A DNA stretch of 64,000 bases from Blautia schinkii. GTDB lineage: Bacteria; Bacillota; Clostridia; Lachnospirales; Lachnospiraceae. A program made the translations under genes and the position numbers. A model generated the notes under the pieces. It had not been told where the DNA came from. It did not search any database and saw only the letters and a program-made list of their open reading frames with translations. Shown piece after piece: positions 16,542 to 25,170 of the stretch. The stretch spans positions 226,369 through 290,368 of the forward strand of contig NZ_JAAWUO010000002.1 in NCBI RefSeq assembly GCF_013304825.1, given 5' to 3'. The first letter of the stretch is position 1. Each line of letters begins with the position of its first letter.

Positions 16542-17318
16542 TCATATACAGTGAAGATAAATATTCTTCTGATATTTTTTCATCAGCTCTTTCGTCACCG
16601 TATCCTCTTTAAACCGAACTCCTCCGATCTGACGTACCGGCATGATTCCCATCAGAGAATTGGTCACAAAACATTCCTGATACCATTTCAGATCCTGAAC
16701 ATAGATATCTGTTTCTTTTACCTCTTCACTTTCACAGAGATACTCCCGCAGGATTCCGGGAAGAAGACCGCAGCTGACTTCCGGTGTGCAGATCACACCT
16801 TTTCGTACAAAAAAAACATTACTCACAGTTCCTTCCGAAATCTGCTCCTTTGTATTAAGAAAAAGTCTCTCGTCCATTCCAGCAGCCGCAGCATTTCTTT
16901 TTTCCAGGATACAGTCTCCGTAATTCATAGTCTTATGATATACCAGCGGAGAAGTTTCATTTCGTTTTACCTCACTGATATCCACGTAAAAACCCTTCTC
17001 ATATTTCTCAGGTGTATAATGATTGGCACGCAGAGAAAAAACTTCGTTTTCTTTTGTGAGCATCACCTTTAATCCGCAGTGTTCCAGATTTCCAAATTCA
17101 TCCTGTACTTCTTTCTGCGCTTTCTGTTCTTCCAGATACTTTATGATCTTCTGCACTGTGATGCCCCGCTCTGCAAGATCACCCAGATTCAGGAATACAG
17201 CTGCACGCTCCAGTCTTTTCAGATGCTTTTCCAAAAGTATGGGGGCTCCCTGCTCGATCCCTATTGTTTCAAAAGCTCCAAGACCAAACTGAAAACATTC
17301 GTCCAGTATCACGTTCAT
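16542..17318 (-). CDS. pabC: Aminodeoxychorismate lyase (class IV aminotransferase fold)
   Basis: This 258-aa PLP enzyme releases pyruvate from aminodeoxychorismate to give p-aminobenzoate for folate. It begins close to the fold's first strand (CFQFGLGAFETI), has the PLP lysine in YHKTMNYGDCIL (Lys near 129) and the cofactor-binding EGTVSNVFFV. It is about 20 residues shorter at the N-terminus than many PabC proteins. AGAGGAG lies 6 bases before ATG. It is the last gene of pabA-pabB-pabC, which supports PabC rather than a branched-chain or D-amino-acid aminotransferase. Confidence 0.88.
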   Translation of the reverse strand: MNVILDECFQFGLGAFETIGIEQGAPILLEKHLKRLERAAVFLNLGDLAERGITVQKIIKYLEEQKAQKEVQDEFGNLEHCGLKVMLTKENEVFSLRANHYTPEKYEKGFYVDISEVKRNETSPLVYHKTMNYGDCILEKRNAAAAGMDERLFLNTKEQISEGTVSNVFFVRKGVICTPEVSCGLLPGILREYLCESEEVKETDIYVQDLKWYQECFVTNSLMGIMPVRQIGGVRFKEDTVTKELMKKYQKNIYLHCI

Positions 17319-17388
17319 ATATGTTCTCCTCTTTTCTTATATCCACGCATTGTGCTCCTGTACTGTCCAATAAGATCATCCGCGTTTG

Positions 17389-18792
17389 CTACTGCAATGC
17401 CTCCAGGATTGCTTTGGCTTTCTGCAAAGTTTCTTCATATTCAAATTCCAGATCTGACTCTGCAGTGATCCCGCCCCCAACACCAAGATGATATTTTTCT
17501 TCCTTATGAAGTGCTGTACGGATCACAATATTGAAATCACAGCTTCCATCCAGTGTCAGATATCCGATAGAACCTGTGTAAAGATTACGTTTACCATGCT
17601 CCAGCTCGTCAATGATCTCCATAGCCCGGTATTTCGGTGCACCTGTGATGGAACCGCCCGGAAATGCAGCTTCCAGAAGATCCATAACGTTTTTGTCATC
17701 TGCAAGTGTTCCTCCTATATCAGATACCAGATGAAAAACCGTTGCATAAGCTTCCACTGTAAAAAGTTCTGTTACTTTTACACTTCCAGGCGTGCATACC
17801 CGGTTCAGATCATTTCGTTCCAGATCTACGATCATCAGAAGCTCACTTTTATCTTTTCCGGAATCTTCCAGTTCCTTCCGGAGCATTTCGTCTTCCTCAA
17901 GTGTTGCACCACGTTTTCGGGTTCCTTTTATCGGACGGGTATTTACATGACGGTCTTTCATTTTCAGAAAACGTTCCGGAGATGCACAGATGATCTGATA
18001 ATCTCCGAAATCCATATATCCGCCAAATGGTGAAGGATTGTTTTTTCGAAGGTCATAAAAAACATCCAGAGGCTGCTTTTCGCTTTCAATGGTCAGCTGC
18101 TGAGTCATATTAGCGATGTAAATATCTCCTTCTATGATATAACGGATCATTCGGTCTACAGCCTGTTTGTACTCTTCTTTTTCAAAGTTTGGGTGAACCT
18201 GAATCTTAAATTTCTCACGGTGAGAAACCGGATCAGTTATCTTTTTCTCTGCCTCTGATACTGATATCTTACCAAATTTCACATTTTCCTGAATCTCTTT
18301 TTCCATTGACCGGATCAGCTCCGGGGCATTCCCTGTGATTCCGTTGGTCACAAGATAAGTTCTTTTTTCCCTGCAGTCTTCCACGATAAAACAGTCATAA
18401 AATGTCAGTACTGCTTCCGGGATCGTCACAAGATCTTTTTCTCCTGTAGGAACTCCCATCTGTTCTCTTCCATAATCATAGGAAAAATATCCTATCGCAC
18501 CGGATACGATCGGCAGCGGACATTCATTCTTATCCTCATGTGTATTAAGATATTCCCGCATGTAATCTTCGAATGTTTTTCCCGTTTCAGGTTTTCCGTT
18601 AACTGTAAATGCGTCTCCGTCTTTTACCAGTTTGAGATAGGGAGCTCTTCCTATAATAGAGTACCGCCCCAGATCATTTACAAGGGAAGAATCCAGAAAA
18701 GCACACCCTGCTTCTTTCTCGTAGATGCGGAAGATATCTGCTGCCGGAATGTATGGTTTCAGTTCTTTTATGATACGCTGATTATTATACAT
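17389..18792 (-). CDS. pabB: Aminodeoxychorismate synthase component I
   Basis: This 467-aa protein aminates chorismate with ammonia from PabA. The chorismate-binding domain occupies about 200-460: ANMTQQL, the catalytic Lys motif RPIKGTRKRG, MIVDLERNDL, FPGGSITGAPKYRAMEII and YTGSIGYL. The lysine in PIKGT is the residue that separates PabB from anthranilate synthase TrpE (PIAGT). It lies 10 bases after pabA and 70 before pabC. Confidence 0.93.
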   Translation of the reverse strand: MYNNQRIIKELKPYIPAADIFRIYEKEAGCAFLDSSLVNDLGRYSIIGRAPYLKLVKDGDAFTVNGKPETGKTFEDYMREYLNTHEDKNECPLPIVSGAIGYFSYDYGREQMGVPTGEKDLVTIPEAVLTFYDCFIVEDCREKRTYLVTNGITGNAPELIRSMEKEIQENVKFGKISVSEAEKKITDPVSHREKFKIQVHPNFEKEEYKQAVDRMIRYIIEGDIYIANMTQQLTIESEKQPLDVFYDLRKNNPSPFGGYMDFGDYQIICASPERFLKMKDRHVNTRPIKGTRKRGATLEEDEMLRKELEDSGKDKSELLMIVDLERNDLNRVCTPGSVKVTELFTVEAYATVFHLVSDIGGTLADDKNVMDLLEAAFPGGSITGAPKYRAMEIIDELEHGKRNLYTGSIGYLTLDGSCDFNIVIRTALHKEEKYHLGVGGGITAESDLEFEYEETLQKAKAILEALQ

Positions 18793-18802
18793 GTTTTACT
18801 CC

Positions 18803-19414
18803 TTATGCTGTTTTCTCTGTCAGTTCTTCTTTTTCTTCCTGAAACTGCTCCGCGATCTTACAAAAATTCTCCAGAAGTTCGTGCCCATATTCTGTAAGAA
18901 CAGCTTCCGGATGGAACTGCACTCCATACAGAGGAAGTGTTTTATGGGAAATTCCCATCACCGCTCCATCATCCGAAACTGCATCTACCTGATATTCTTC
19001 CGGCAGGCTGTCTCCGCGGACGATCAGCGAATGGTATCTTGTTACCTTAAATTTTTCCGGCAGATCTGCGAATACACCGGTTCCGTAGTTGCGGATCTCT
19101 GTAACTTTCCCATGCATAGGACGGCTGCCTTTTTCTACTACTGCGCCTGCACAGTGTCCCAGAACCTGATGTCCCAGACAAACACCCAGAATCGGAATCC
19201 TGCCCTGAAATCTTTTTACCGCTTCTACACAAAGTTCTGCATCCCAGGGTCTTTTCGGACCTGGAGAGAGGATGATTCCTTCAGGGTTCAGTTCTTCCAG
19301 TTCCTCCAAAGTGATCTCATCACAGCGTTTCACCAGGATCTCTCTTCCCAGTTCCTGAAAATATGCTTTCAGATTATAAACAAATGAATCAAAATTATCG
19401 ATCATTATATACAT
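18803..19414 (-). CDS. pabA: Aminodeoxychorismate synthase glutaminase component II
   Basis: This 203-aa class I glutamine amidotransferase supplies ammonia to PabB. It starts MYIMIDNFDSFVYNL, has the nucleophile in ILGVCLGHQVLG (Cys near 80) and the His/Glu pair in GVQFHPEAVLTEYG. GGGAGG lies about 8 bases before the ATG at 19414. The family also serves anthranilate synthase (TrpG); the paired PabB and PabC make folate the main role. Confidence 0.92.
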   Translation of the reverse strand: MYIMIDNFDSFVYNLKAYFQELGREILVKRCDEITLEELEELNPEGIILSPGPKRPWDAELCVEAVKRFQGRIPILGVCLGHQVLGHCAGAVVEKGSRPMHGKVTEIRNYGTGVFADLPEKFKVTRYHSLIVRGDSLPEEYQVDAVSDDGAVMGISHKTLPLYGVQFHPEAVLTEYGHELLENFCKIAEQFQEEKEELTEKTA

Positions 19415-19438
19415 GATTTTTCCTCCCAACAGTAAAGA

Positions 19439-19493
19439 CAAAAAAAGAGATAACAACAGGCATGCCTAATAAACATGCACAGTCGTTATCCCT
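19439..19493 (-). terminator. Strong terminator or attenuator between the DUF1858 gene and pabA
   Basis: A long stem (outer arms 19449-19457 with 19482-19490, one G-U; inner GCATG/CATGC) is followed on the minus strand by a run of T, 25 bases before the pabA ATG. I see no separate promoter between it and pabA, so it may attenuate read-through into the pab operon as well as end the DUF1858 transcript. Confidence 0.75.
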
Positions 19494-19527
19494 TACGGTC
19501 CGTAATCTGTACGTTCAATATAGATTG

Positions 19528-19737
19528 TTATTTCTGGTTCTTGGTCTCCTCATAATGATGGATATCAGCCAGTACTGCGTTTACATCAAGTCCATGTACC
19601 ATGCATGCCTCCTCAAGAGACTCACCGATAGAAGACGGGCAGCCGATGCAGTGCATTCCTTCCTGCATAAGAATGTATGCGATCTTCTCATCGTATGCAA
19701 GCATTTCACCCATTGTTGTTTCTTTTGTGATTTCCAT
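19528..19737 (-). CDS. DUF1858 redox-disulfide protein
   Basis: This 69-aa protein has the DUF1858 pattern: an N-terminal ITKETTMGEMLAYD, the helix IAYILMQEGMHC and the paired CIGCP cysteines, then GESLEEACMVHGLD. The family is annotated as hybrid-cluster-protein-associated redox disulfide or ScdA N-terminal-like and is common in anaerobes; its biochemical role is not settled. It has its own promoter with a perfect dyad over the -10 and is followed by a strong terminator. Confidence 0.9.
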   Translation of the reverse strand: MEITKETTMGEMLAYDEKIAYILMQEGMHCIGCPSSIGESLEEACMVHGLDVNAVLADIHHYEETKNQK

Positions 19738-19801
19738 GATCTATATTCTCCCTTCTGGATCTTCGTTTTTAACCGGAATTCCGGAACAGCCGGGATTCTT
19801 T

Positions 19802-19843
19802 GCAGTTATAGTATCATTATAACTGCATATCCCATAATTGCAA
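19802..19843 (-). promoter_or_regulatory. DUF1858 promoter with 25-bp operator dyad
   Basis: Minus-strand TTGCAA (19843-19838), 16 bases, TATAAT (19821-19816). A perfect 9-bp inverted repeat, GCAGTTATA/TATAACTGC with a 7-base spacer (19802-19826), covers the -10. The TTATAAT core recalls Fur/PerR-type boxes, but the spacing is not theirs. Repression at this site is likely; the regulator is unknown. Confidence 0.65.
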
Positions 19844-19860
19844 GCCCCAAAATTTATTTC

Positions 19861-21225
19861 TCAAACCTTAACGGTTTGTTTTTCGTTTTTCTTCCATTTC
19901 CGCATTACATAGATGTAATACGGAATCAGTGGAATCAGTGCGGCGATCCATGCAGCCGGATCAGCCAGACATACACCTGCGAAGCTTGTTTTTCCGGCAA
20001 CAAACATAACGATAGCACTTCGTGCCACCAGCTCAAACACACCACCCAGCATTGGAACAAGGCCATATCCCAGTCCCTGCAGACCGTTTCTGTAAAGGAA
20101 AATACTTCCAAGGAACGGATATGCCCAGAATACTGTGTGAAAATATGTAACGGAGACATTGATCACATCTGTCTGGGAACGGTCAATAAACAGCCATGTC
20201 ATATATTTTCCGAAGAAAAACATTACGATCATAGTCACAACACTCCAGATCAGGATCATGATCTGGGTGTAACGCATACCTTCATGTACACGATCCATTC
20301 TTCCTGCACCGCGGTTCTGTCCCACATAAGTCGCAGTAGTCGCTCCAAAAGCCACAAATACCGTTGCAATGATATTCTGGATCTTTCCTGCTGCAGAAAA
20401 TCCTGCCATATATACAGATCCATAAATATTTACCGCTCCCTGCACAATGATAGTTCCGATGGCTGTGATGGAAAACTGCAGTCCCATTGGAATACCCAGT
20501 GCCAGAAGATAACGGAAACTGGTAAATGAAATCTCGAAATCTGCTTTTTTTAGATGCAGAATCGGGAACTTCCTGATGATAAATATCAGGCAGCAGATTG
20601 CTGAGATCGCCTGTGCGATAACCGTTGCATAGGCACAGCCCTCAACTCCCATTCCTCCTTTTACAATAAATGCAATATCCAGTGCCACATTAATGGCCGC
20701 TGAAATAATCAGGAAATACAGTGGCGATTTGGAATCTCCCAATGCACGAAGGAAAGCCGCCAGGGAATTATACGCAGCTGTTACAATCAAACCTGCATAG
20801 ATGATCCCCATATATCCTTTTACAGAACCCATCAGCTCCTCCGGTGAGTTCATCAGCCGCAGGATCGGCTCATTCAAAGCCTCCAGTCCAATAGTCATCA
20901 CAATGGCAAAAGCCGCTGCAAGATAAATAGACATGGCTACATAATGGCGCATCTTATCATACTGCTTTGCCCCGAACCACTGGGACACCAGAATGGCAAA
21001 ACCACTGCTCAGTCCATTAAGCCATCCTGTTACAAAAAACATCAGCGACCCAGTGCTTCCAATAGCAGCCAGCGCATCCACACCCAGGAACTGTCCTGCT
21101 ATAATAGAATCTGCAATGTTGTAAAACTGCTGAAAAATATTTCCAAGACACATAGGGATCATAAACCGGATGATCAGCTTCACCGGGTTTCCCACAGTCA
21201 TATCATTGGTTGTGTCTTTTCCCAT
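19861..21225 (-). CDS. MATE-family multidrug/cation antiporter
   Basis: This 454-aa inner-membrane protein has 12 hydrophobic segments in two similar halves. The N-terminal MTVGNPVKLIIRFMIPMCLGNIFQQFYNIADSI pattern (split here into known pieces) and the GALGIPMGLQ-like second half are typical of MATE pumps. The start MGKDTT at 21225 follows AGAGGAG. It is 126 bases after the M20 gene, behind a terminator and an extended -10 (TGATATAAT, 21290-21282), so it is probably its own transcript. Substrate unknown. Confidence 0.88.
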   Translation of the reverse strand: MGKDTTNDMTVGNPVKLIIRFMIPMCLGNIFQQFYNIADSIIAGQFLGVDALAAIGSTGSLMFFVTGWLNGLSSGFAILVSQWFGAKQYDKMRHYVAMSIYLAAAFAIVMTIGLEALNEPILRLMNSPEELMGSVKGYMGIIYAGLIVTAAYNSLAAFLRALGDSKSPLYFLIISAAINVALDIAFIVKGGMGVEGCAYATVIAQAISAICCLIFIIRKFPILHLKKADFEISFTSFRYLLALGIPMGLQFSITAIGTIIVQGAVNIYGSVYMAGFSAAGKIQNIIATVFVAFGATTATYVGQNRGAGRMDRVHEGMRYTQIMILIWSVVTMIVMFFFGKYMTWLFIDRSQTDVINVSVTYFHTVFWAYPFLGSIFLYRNGLQGLGYGLVPMLGGVFELVARSAIVMFVAGKTSFAGVCLADPAAWIAALIPLIPYYIYVMRKWKKNEKQTVKV

Positions 21226-21281
21226 TTTTCGCTCAACTCCTCTCCCCAAAATCTCAGTATTTATTCTTTGTAAACTTATTT

Positions 21282-21329
21282 ATTATATCAAAAAATATCC
21301 CGGATATCAACGCATTCCAGGATATTTTT
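21282..21329 (-). terminator. Terminator after the M20 gene, abutting the MATE promoter
   Basis: A perfect 10-bp stem AAAAATATCC/GGATATTTTT (21291-21300 with 21320-21329) with a 19-base loop and TTTTT inside the last arm. An extended -10 for the MATE gene starts right after it. Confidence 0.65.
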
Positions 21330-21350
21330 GTAAATTATTATATGATATTT

Positions 21351-22742
21351 TTATCTGTATTCTGTCATCAGTTTATGAAGGCCTTTTACAAAAATCTCCG
21401 TCATTTTCTGAAAACTGTCAATACTCAGAAATTCATTTGCCTCATGTGCCAGTTCTTCCTCATATGGGAACAGAGGTCCAAATGCCACAGCATTTGGAAG
21501 TGCTCTTGCATAAGTAGCTCCTCCGATCGCCATTGGCTCTGTATCCATGTCTCCCGTTACTTCCTGATAAGCTGACATCAGACACCGAATCAGAGATGAG
21601 TCCTTTTTATGGTACACTGGTGCCAGATAATCAATTTCATTATAAAGGAAACCATATTTTTTCAGCTGTCGCTCAAGTAACTCTCTGATATCACTGTATT
21701 CTACAGATGCAGGATAACGGATATTACACTGAAGAAGGATCCTGCCATTTTCATCCATATTTACAGTTCCCACATTAAAAGTCAGTACCCCTGCCGGATC
21801 TTCCATGGCGCAGCCCAGACGTGCTCCGTCATAGTCCATTCCAACAGCCTGATGAAACTGCTTCATATAAGAAGCATGGGAAAGTTTTTCCCCGAACTGT
21901 CCCAGTGTTTCCAAAAGACAGGAAACTGCGTTGAAGCCTTTTTCCGGGCTCATGCAGTGTGTACTGATCCCTCTGACGGACAGTTTCAGGAATCCATCTG
22001 CAATTTCCACTGTCACCTGTTCCGGAAGTTCAAGATTTTCTGCTGTTTTTTCCGGATCTTCACATTTCAGAAGGCAGCTAGCTTCATCCGGGACAATATT
22101 TCTGCTGCGGCCACCTTTTAATTCCACAATCTGTATCTCGGCCTTTTCATCCGAAGTCTCCGCAGAAGTAAGATCAAAATCAAGAAGTCCTTTTTCACAA
22201 TATAAAAGCGGAAAATTGGCATCTGGTACTACAGAGACCTGTGGAAGTGTTTCCGCATGATCCAGATAATACCGGATACACTGCCAGCTCTCTTCCTCAT
22301 CTGTTCCCACGATCATCCGAAGGCAGGCATCTTCCGGAATCATCTGATTGTCTGCCAGATATTTCATGGCAAACAGGGAAGCTACCAACGGTCCTTTGTC
22401 ATCAGAAGTTCCTCTTCCATAAAGTTTTCCGTCCTTTTCCACAGGCTCAAAAGGTTCTGTATTCCAGCCTTCTCCTGCACTGACTACATCTGTATGGCAG
22501 AGGATTCCTATCATCCTGCTTCCTTTTCCAGCTGTGATCTCTCCTGCATATCCGTCATAATTTTTCACCTGAAATCCCATTTGCTGTCCCATATTCAGGA
22601 CGTACTCCAGAGATCTCCGGATATTTTTTCCAAAAGGAGCTCCTTTAGAAGGTGTATCCTCAAAAACCCCAGGGATAGCCACCAGTTCACTTAAACGTCT
22701 GACCATCTCCGCTGTATTTTTTTCCATGTATTCTTTAATCAT
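21351..22742 (-). CDS. M20 family metal-dependent dipeptidase (PepV/Sapep type)
   Basis: This 463-aa enzyme hydrolyses dipeptides in the cytosol. The metal ligands of the family are present: His in GILCHTDVV, bridging Asp in GRGTSDDKG, Glu-Glu in GTDEEES, Asp in VVPDANFP and the last His in EEELAHEANEF. A lid domain lies between about 180 and 330. The start follows AGGTGA by 7 bases and abuts the permease stop, so it is the last gene of the M29-PucR-NCS1-M20 operon. The company of a nucleobase-type permease means the true substrate may be an N-acyl or carbamoyl compound rather than a dipeptide. Confidence 0.88.
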   Translation of the reverse strand: MIKEYMEKNTAEMVRRLSELVAIPGVFEDTPSKGAPFGKNIRRSLEYVLNMGQQMGFQVKNYDGYAGEITAGKGSRMIGILCHTDVVSAGEGWNTEPFEPVEKDGKLYGRGTSDDKGPLVASLFAMKYLADNQMIPEDACLRMIVGTDEEESWQCIRYYLDHAETLPQVSVVPDANFPLLYCEKGLLDFDLTSAETSDEKAEIQIVELKGGRSRNIVPDEASCLLKCEDPEKTAENLELPEQVTVEIADGFLKLSVRGISTHCMSPEKGFNAVSCLLETLGQFGEKLSHASYMKQFHQAVGMDYDGARLGCAMEDPAGVLTFNVGTVNMDENGRILLQCNIRYPASVEYSDIRELLERQLKKYGFLYNEIDYLAPVYHKKDSSLIRCLMSAYQEVTGDMDTEPMAIGGATYARALPNAVAFGPLFPYEEELAHEANEFLSIDSFQKMTEIFVKGLHKLMTEYR

Positions 22743-24014
22743 TTATTTTTCACCTTTTTTCACCAGTCTCCATATCAGATACAGGATTCCGGACACCAGC
22801 ATTCCATTGATAAAAGAAATTCCCACAGTCAGAAATGTAGCTGCAAAACCAGCTGCCCAAGTTACAATTCCTGCCACGGACCAGCCTTCACGAAGTGTAA
22901 AGCTCTCTGCCTTTCCTTTTCCAAGTATCCAATATTCCACAATAAACAGAGCAATGATCGGCATAAACGCATTTCCAAGAAGTGTAAGGAATCCTTCAAA
23001 ATTTCCGGCTACACCAACAGCTGCCAGTACAGTCCCTATAGCGCCAAGAACAACAGTAGCCACAGAACGTCCGCTTTCTTTCAGGTTAAATACCATAACT
23101 GCATTCAGACCTGCACTGTAAGCATTCGTTGTATTGGTTGTCCATGTTGCAAGGATCAGCACCACCATACCAAGAAATGACAGTCCGATTTCAGAAAATA
23201 CAAGAGAAATATCATACTGCTGTGCAATTCTTGTCATCACTGCACCAAGGATCAGCATAGCCATTCCTGCCGGCATTACACCGATAGCAGAAGAAAGAAC
23301 TGTATCTTTTCTTGTTCTCTGATATCTTGTAAAATCAGGTGCATTCAAGGCGCCGGTAGCCATGAAGCTGATCGTAAGCACTACGCCGTCTGCAAAACTC
23401 ATAGACGGATCTTCGATCACCATACTTAAATTTCCTGTTCCAAAACGCTGAATTGCTGCCACACATCCGATCACAGTAACGATCACAAGTGCAGGAATGG
23501 CAATCTTGTTCAGTTTGTCCAGGGCATTGATTCCATATACTGCTGTGACTAGCATGATCACGCCCCACACAACTGTTGATACCGGAATCGGAATCTTTAC
23601 CCCCGTACCAGTTTCGATCAGATTGGAAAACGCGGATCCGCACACACCATTCTGTACTGCAAACCAGCCAATCATGGAGATCATGAACAGTGCAGAGATC
23701 AGTTTTGATGAGCCCTGTTTTCCAAAAACACCGGATGCAACAACACATGTCGGTACTCCGAGATCGCTTCCCATAATCCCGCAGAATATCATCAGTGCCA
23801 CGATCACTGCATATCCGATTACTCCTGACCAAATAGCCTGTGACATCGGCATGGATTCTGCCAGGATTCCTCCCAGCATCAGACTTGGCACACAGATCAT
23901 GATTCCTGCCTGGATCATGGCAACGTCTGCCCAGCTTTTTCTTTCTTCCATCGGAACCTGCTCCAGTGTGACAGATTCCACATTTCCTGCTTTCTTTTCC
24001 TGTTCCACTCTCAT
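22743..24014 (-). CDS. NCS1-family permease (cytosine permease-like)
   Basis: This 423-aa membrane protein has about 12 hydrophobic segments. IQAGIMICVPSLMLGG, GVCGSAFSNLI, GALNAPDFTRYQRTRKD and WTTNTTNAYSAGLN are patterns of the CodB branch of NCS1, which bring in nucleobases or related ring compounds with a cation. The ATG is only one base after AGAGG, so a GTG two codons later (24008) may be the real start. It lies 6 bases after pucR and abuts the M20 gene. Confidence 0.87.
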   Translation of the reverse strand: MRVEQEKKAGNVESVTLEQVPMEERKSWADVAMIQAGIMICVPSLMLGGILAESMPMSQAIWSGVIGYAVIVALMIFCGIMGSDLGVPTCVVASGVFGKQGSSKLISALFMISMIGWFAVQNGVCGSAFSNLIETGTGVKIPIPVSTVVWGVIMLVTAVYGINALDKLNKIAIPALVIVTVIGCVAAIQRFGTGNLSMVIEDPSMSFADGVVLTISFMATGALNAPDFTRYQRTRKDTVLSSAIGVMPAGMAMLILGAVMTRIAQQYDISLVFSEIGLSFLGMVVLILATWTTNTTNAYSAGLNAVMVFNLKESGRSVATVVLGAIGTVLAAVGVAGNFEGFLTLLGNAFMPIIALFIVEYWILGKGKAESFTLREGWSVAGIVTWAAGFAATFLTVGISFINGMLVSGILYLIWRLVKKGEK

Positions 24015-24020
24015 ACCTCT

Positions 24021-25169
24021 TTATTCTTTTTTTATCTCCAGCATGGATTCGATCCGCACAGCCAGAGAAATAATCTCATGAAAAAGCAATGGCTGCTCTT
24101 CTACATCCAGATAATTTCTCAGACGGTTGATGCGATAACGGATGGTATTCTCATGCTGTTTCAGTTTTCTGGCAGTTTCTCTAAAATCTCCATTGCACTG
24201 TACATATGCCCTTGTTGTAAGAAGTATATCCTTCATGCCTTCTTCTGTAGTTTTTGCTGCGATTTCGCGGCAAAATTCATCATAGAATTCCTGCATTTCC
24301 CGGCTTCCCCGGATAGGGAGAAGAAGCTGCTGCGGAGACAGCGGATCATAAATCTGTAATCTCCGTTCTGACGCCTGCGCCATATCCAGCGCATCCCCGG
24401 CTTCCAGAATTGTCCGTTCTACACGGTACCTGGCATAAGGTCTGCCAATGCCAAGTCTGCTTTTATGGCAACTTCTCAAAAGCTGTTCACACACCACAAT
24501 TCTATGCTGTTCCAGCTCCCTCATGGAATCCGCACTTAAAATACAGATATCATAATTATCCGCCGGAATGAATATATCAAAAGCCGAACATACTTCTCCG
24601 GCTGCTTTTTTCCGTGAGCTTTTTCTCTGATCATCCCGAATATAGACAGCCTGAACATACTCCCTGATCCCCGGATTAATACTGAAAAGGATCTTCATAC
24701 GTTCCTGCGGCAAAGTCCTCGATGCCAGGATCTTATCCAGCTTCAGCTGATTAAGTACATTTGTCTGTTCCTCCAGGATACACTGATTGATAACACCAAG
24801 AACCTCTGCATAAGAAATATCTTCCCTCATACAGATAACAGGAAACCTTTTTTCTTCACAGAAAACGAGCATTTCTTCTGAAAAAAGCTCTGCACGCTCT
24901 TCCATCATCACACACAGTCCGCTACAATTTCCTTTTACAAGAAGCTCCAGAACCCGCATCAGTTCTTCCGATCCCGGCTGGAACTGCAAAAGGGATGTAA
25001 TAAAAAAATCTCCAGGTGCCAGGATATCTTTTTCCAGAACATCCTCTTTAAATGGCGCATCAAAAACAGATGCCCTTTTTACGATCCTGTCAAGACCTGT
25101 CTTCCCGGACAGAATTTTTATATTTTTAAACAAAGGTGCATTTAAAACCTGCAATAAAGATATATTCAT
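24021..25169 (-). CDS. PucR-family transcriptional regulator
   Basis: This 382-aa protein has the N-terminal PucR sensing domain (LLQVLNAPLFKNIKILSGKTGLD, broken here as LLQVLNAPLF and SGKTGLDRIV; GDFFITSLLQF; SGLCVMMEE) and a C-terminal HTH (LLTTRAYVQCNGDFRET, then KQHENTIRYRINRL). PucR regulators govern purine and other nitrogen-compound genes. Its ATG is one base from the M29 stop, so it is coupled to it. A 28-bp dyad upstream of the operon is a candidate binding site. No metabolite can be named. Confidence 0.88.
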   Translation of the reverse strand: MNISLLQVLNAPLFKNIKILSGKTGLDRIVKRASVFDAPFKEDVLEKDILAPGDFFITSLLQFQPGSEELMRVLELLVKGNCSGLCVMMEERAELFSEEMLVFCEEKRFPVICMREDISYAEVLGVINQCILEEQTNVLNQLKLDKILASRTLPQERMKILFSINPGIREYVQAVYIRDDQRKSSRKKAAGEVCSAFDIFIPADNYDICILSADSMRELEQHRIVVCEQLLRSCHKSRLGIGRPYARYRVERTILEAGDALDMAQASERRLQIYDPLSPQQLLLPIRGSREMQEFYDEFCREIAAKTTEEGMKDILLTTRAYVQCNGDFRETARKLKQHENTIRYRINRLRNYLDVEEQPLLFHEIISLAVRIESMLEIKKE

Positions 25170-25170
25170 A

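Noticed and set aside
17389..19414. Reading the pab pair as anthranilate synthase trpEG
   Set aside because: The PIKGT lysine and the adjoining pabC-type lyase point to p-aminobenzoate synthesis, and no other trp gene is near.
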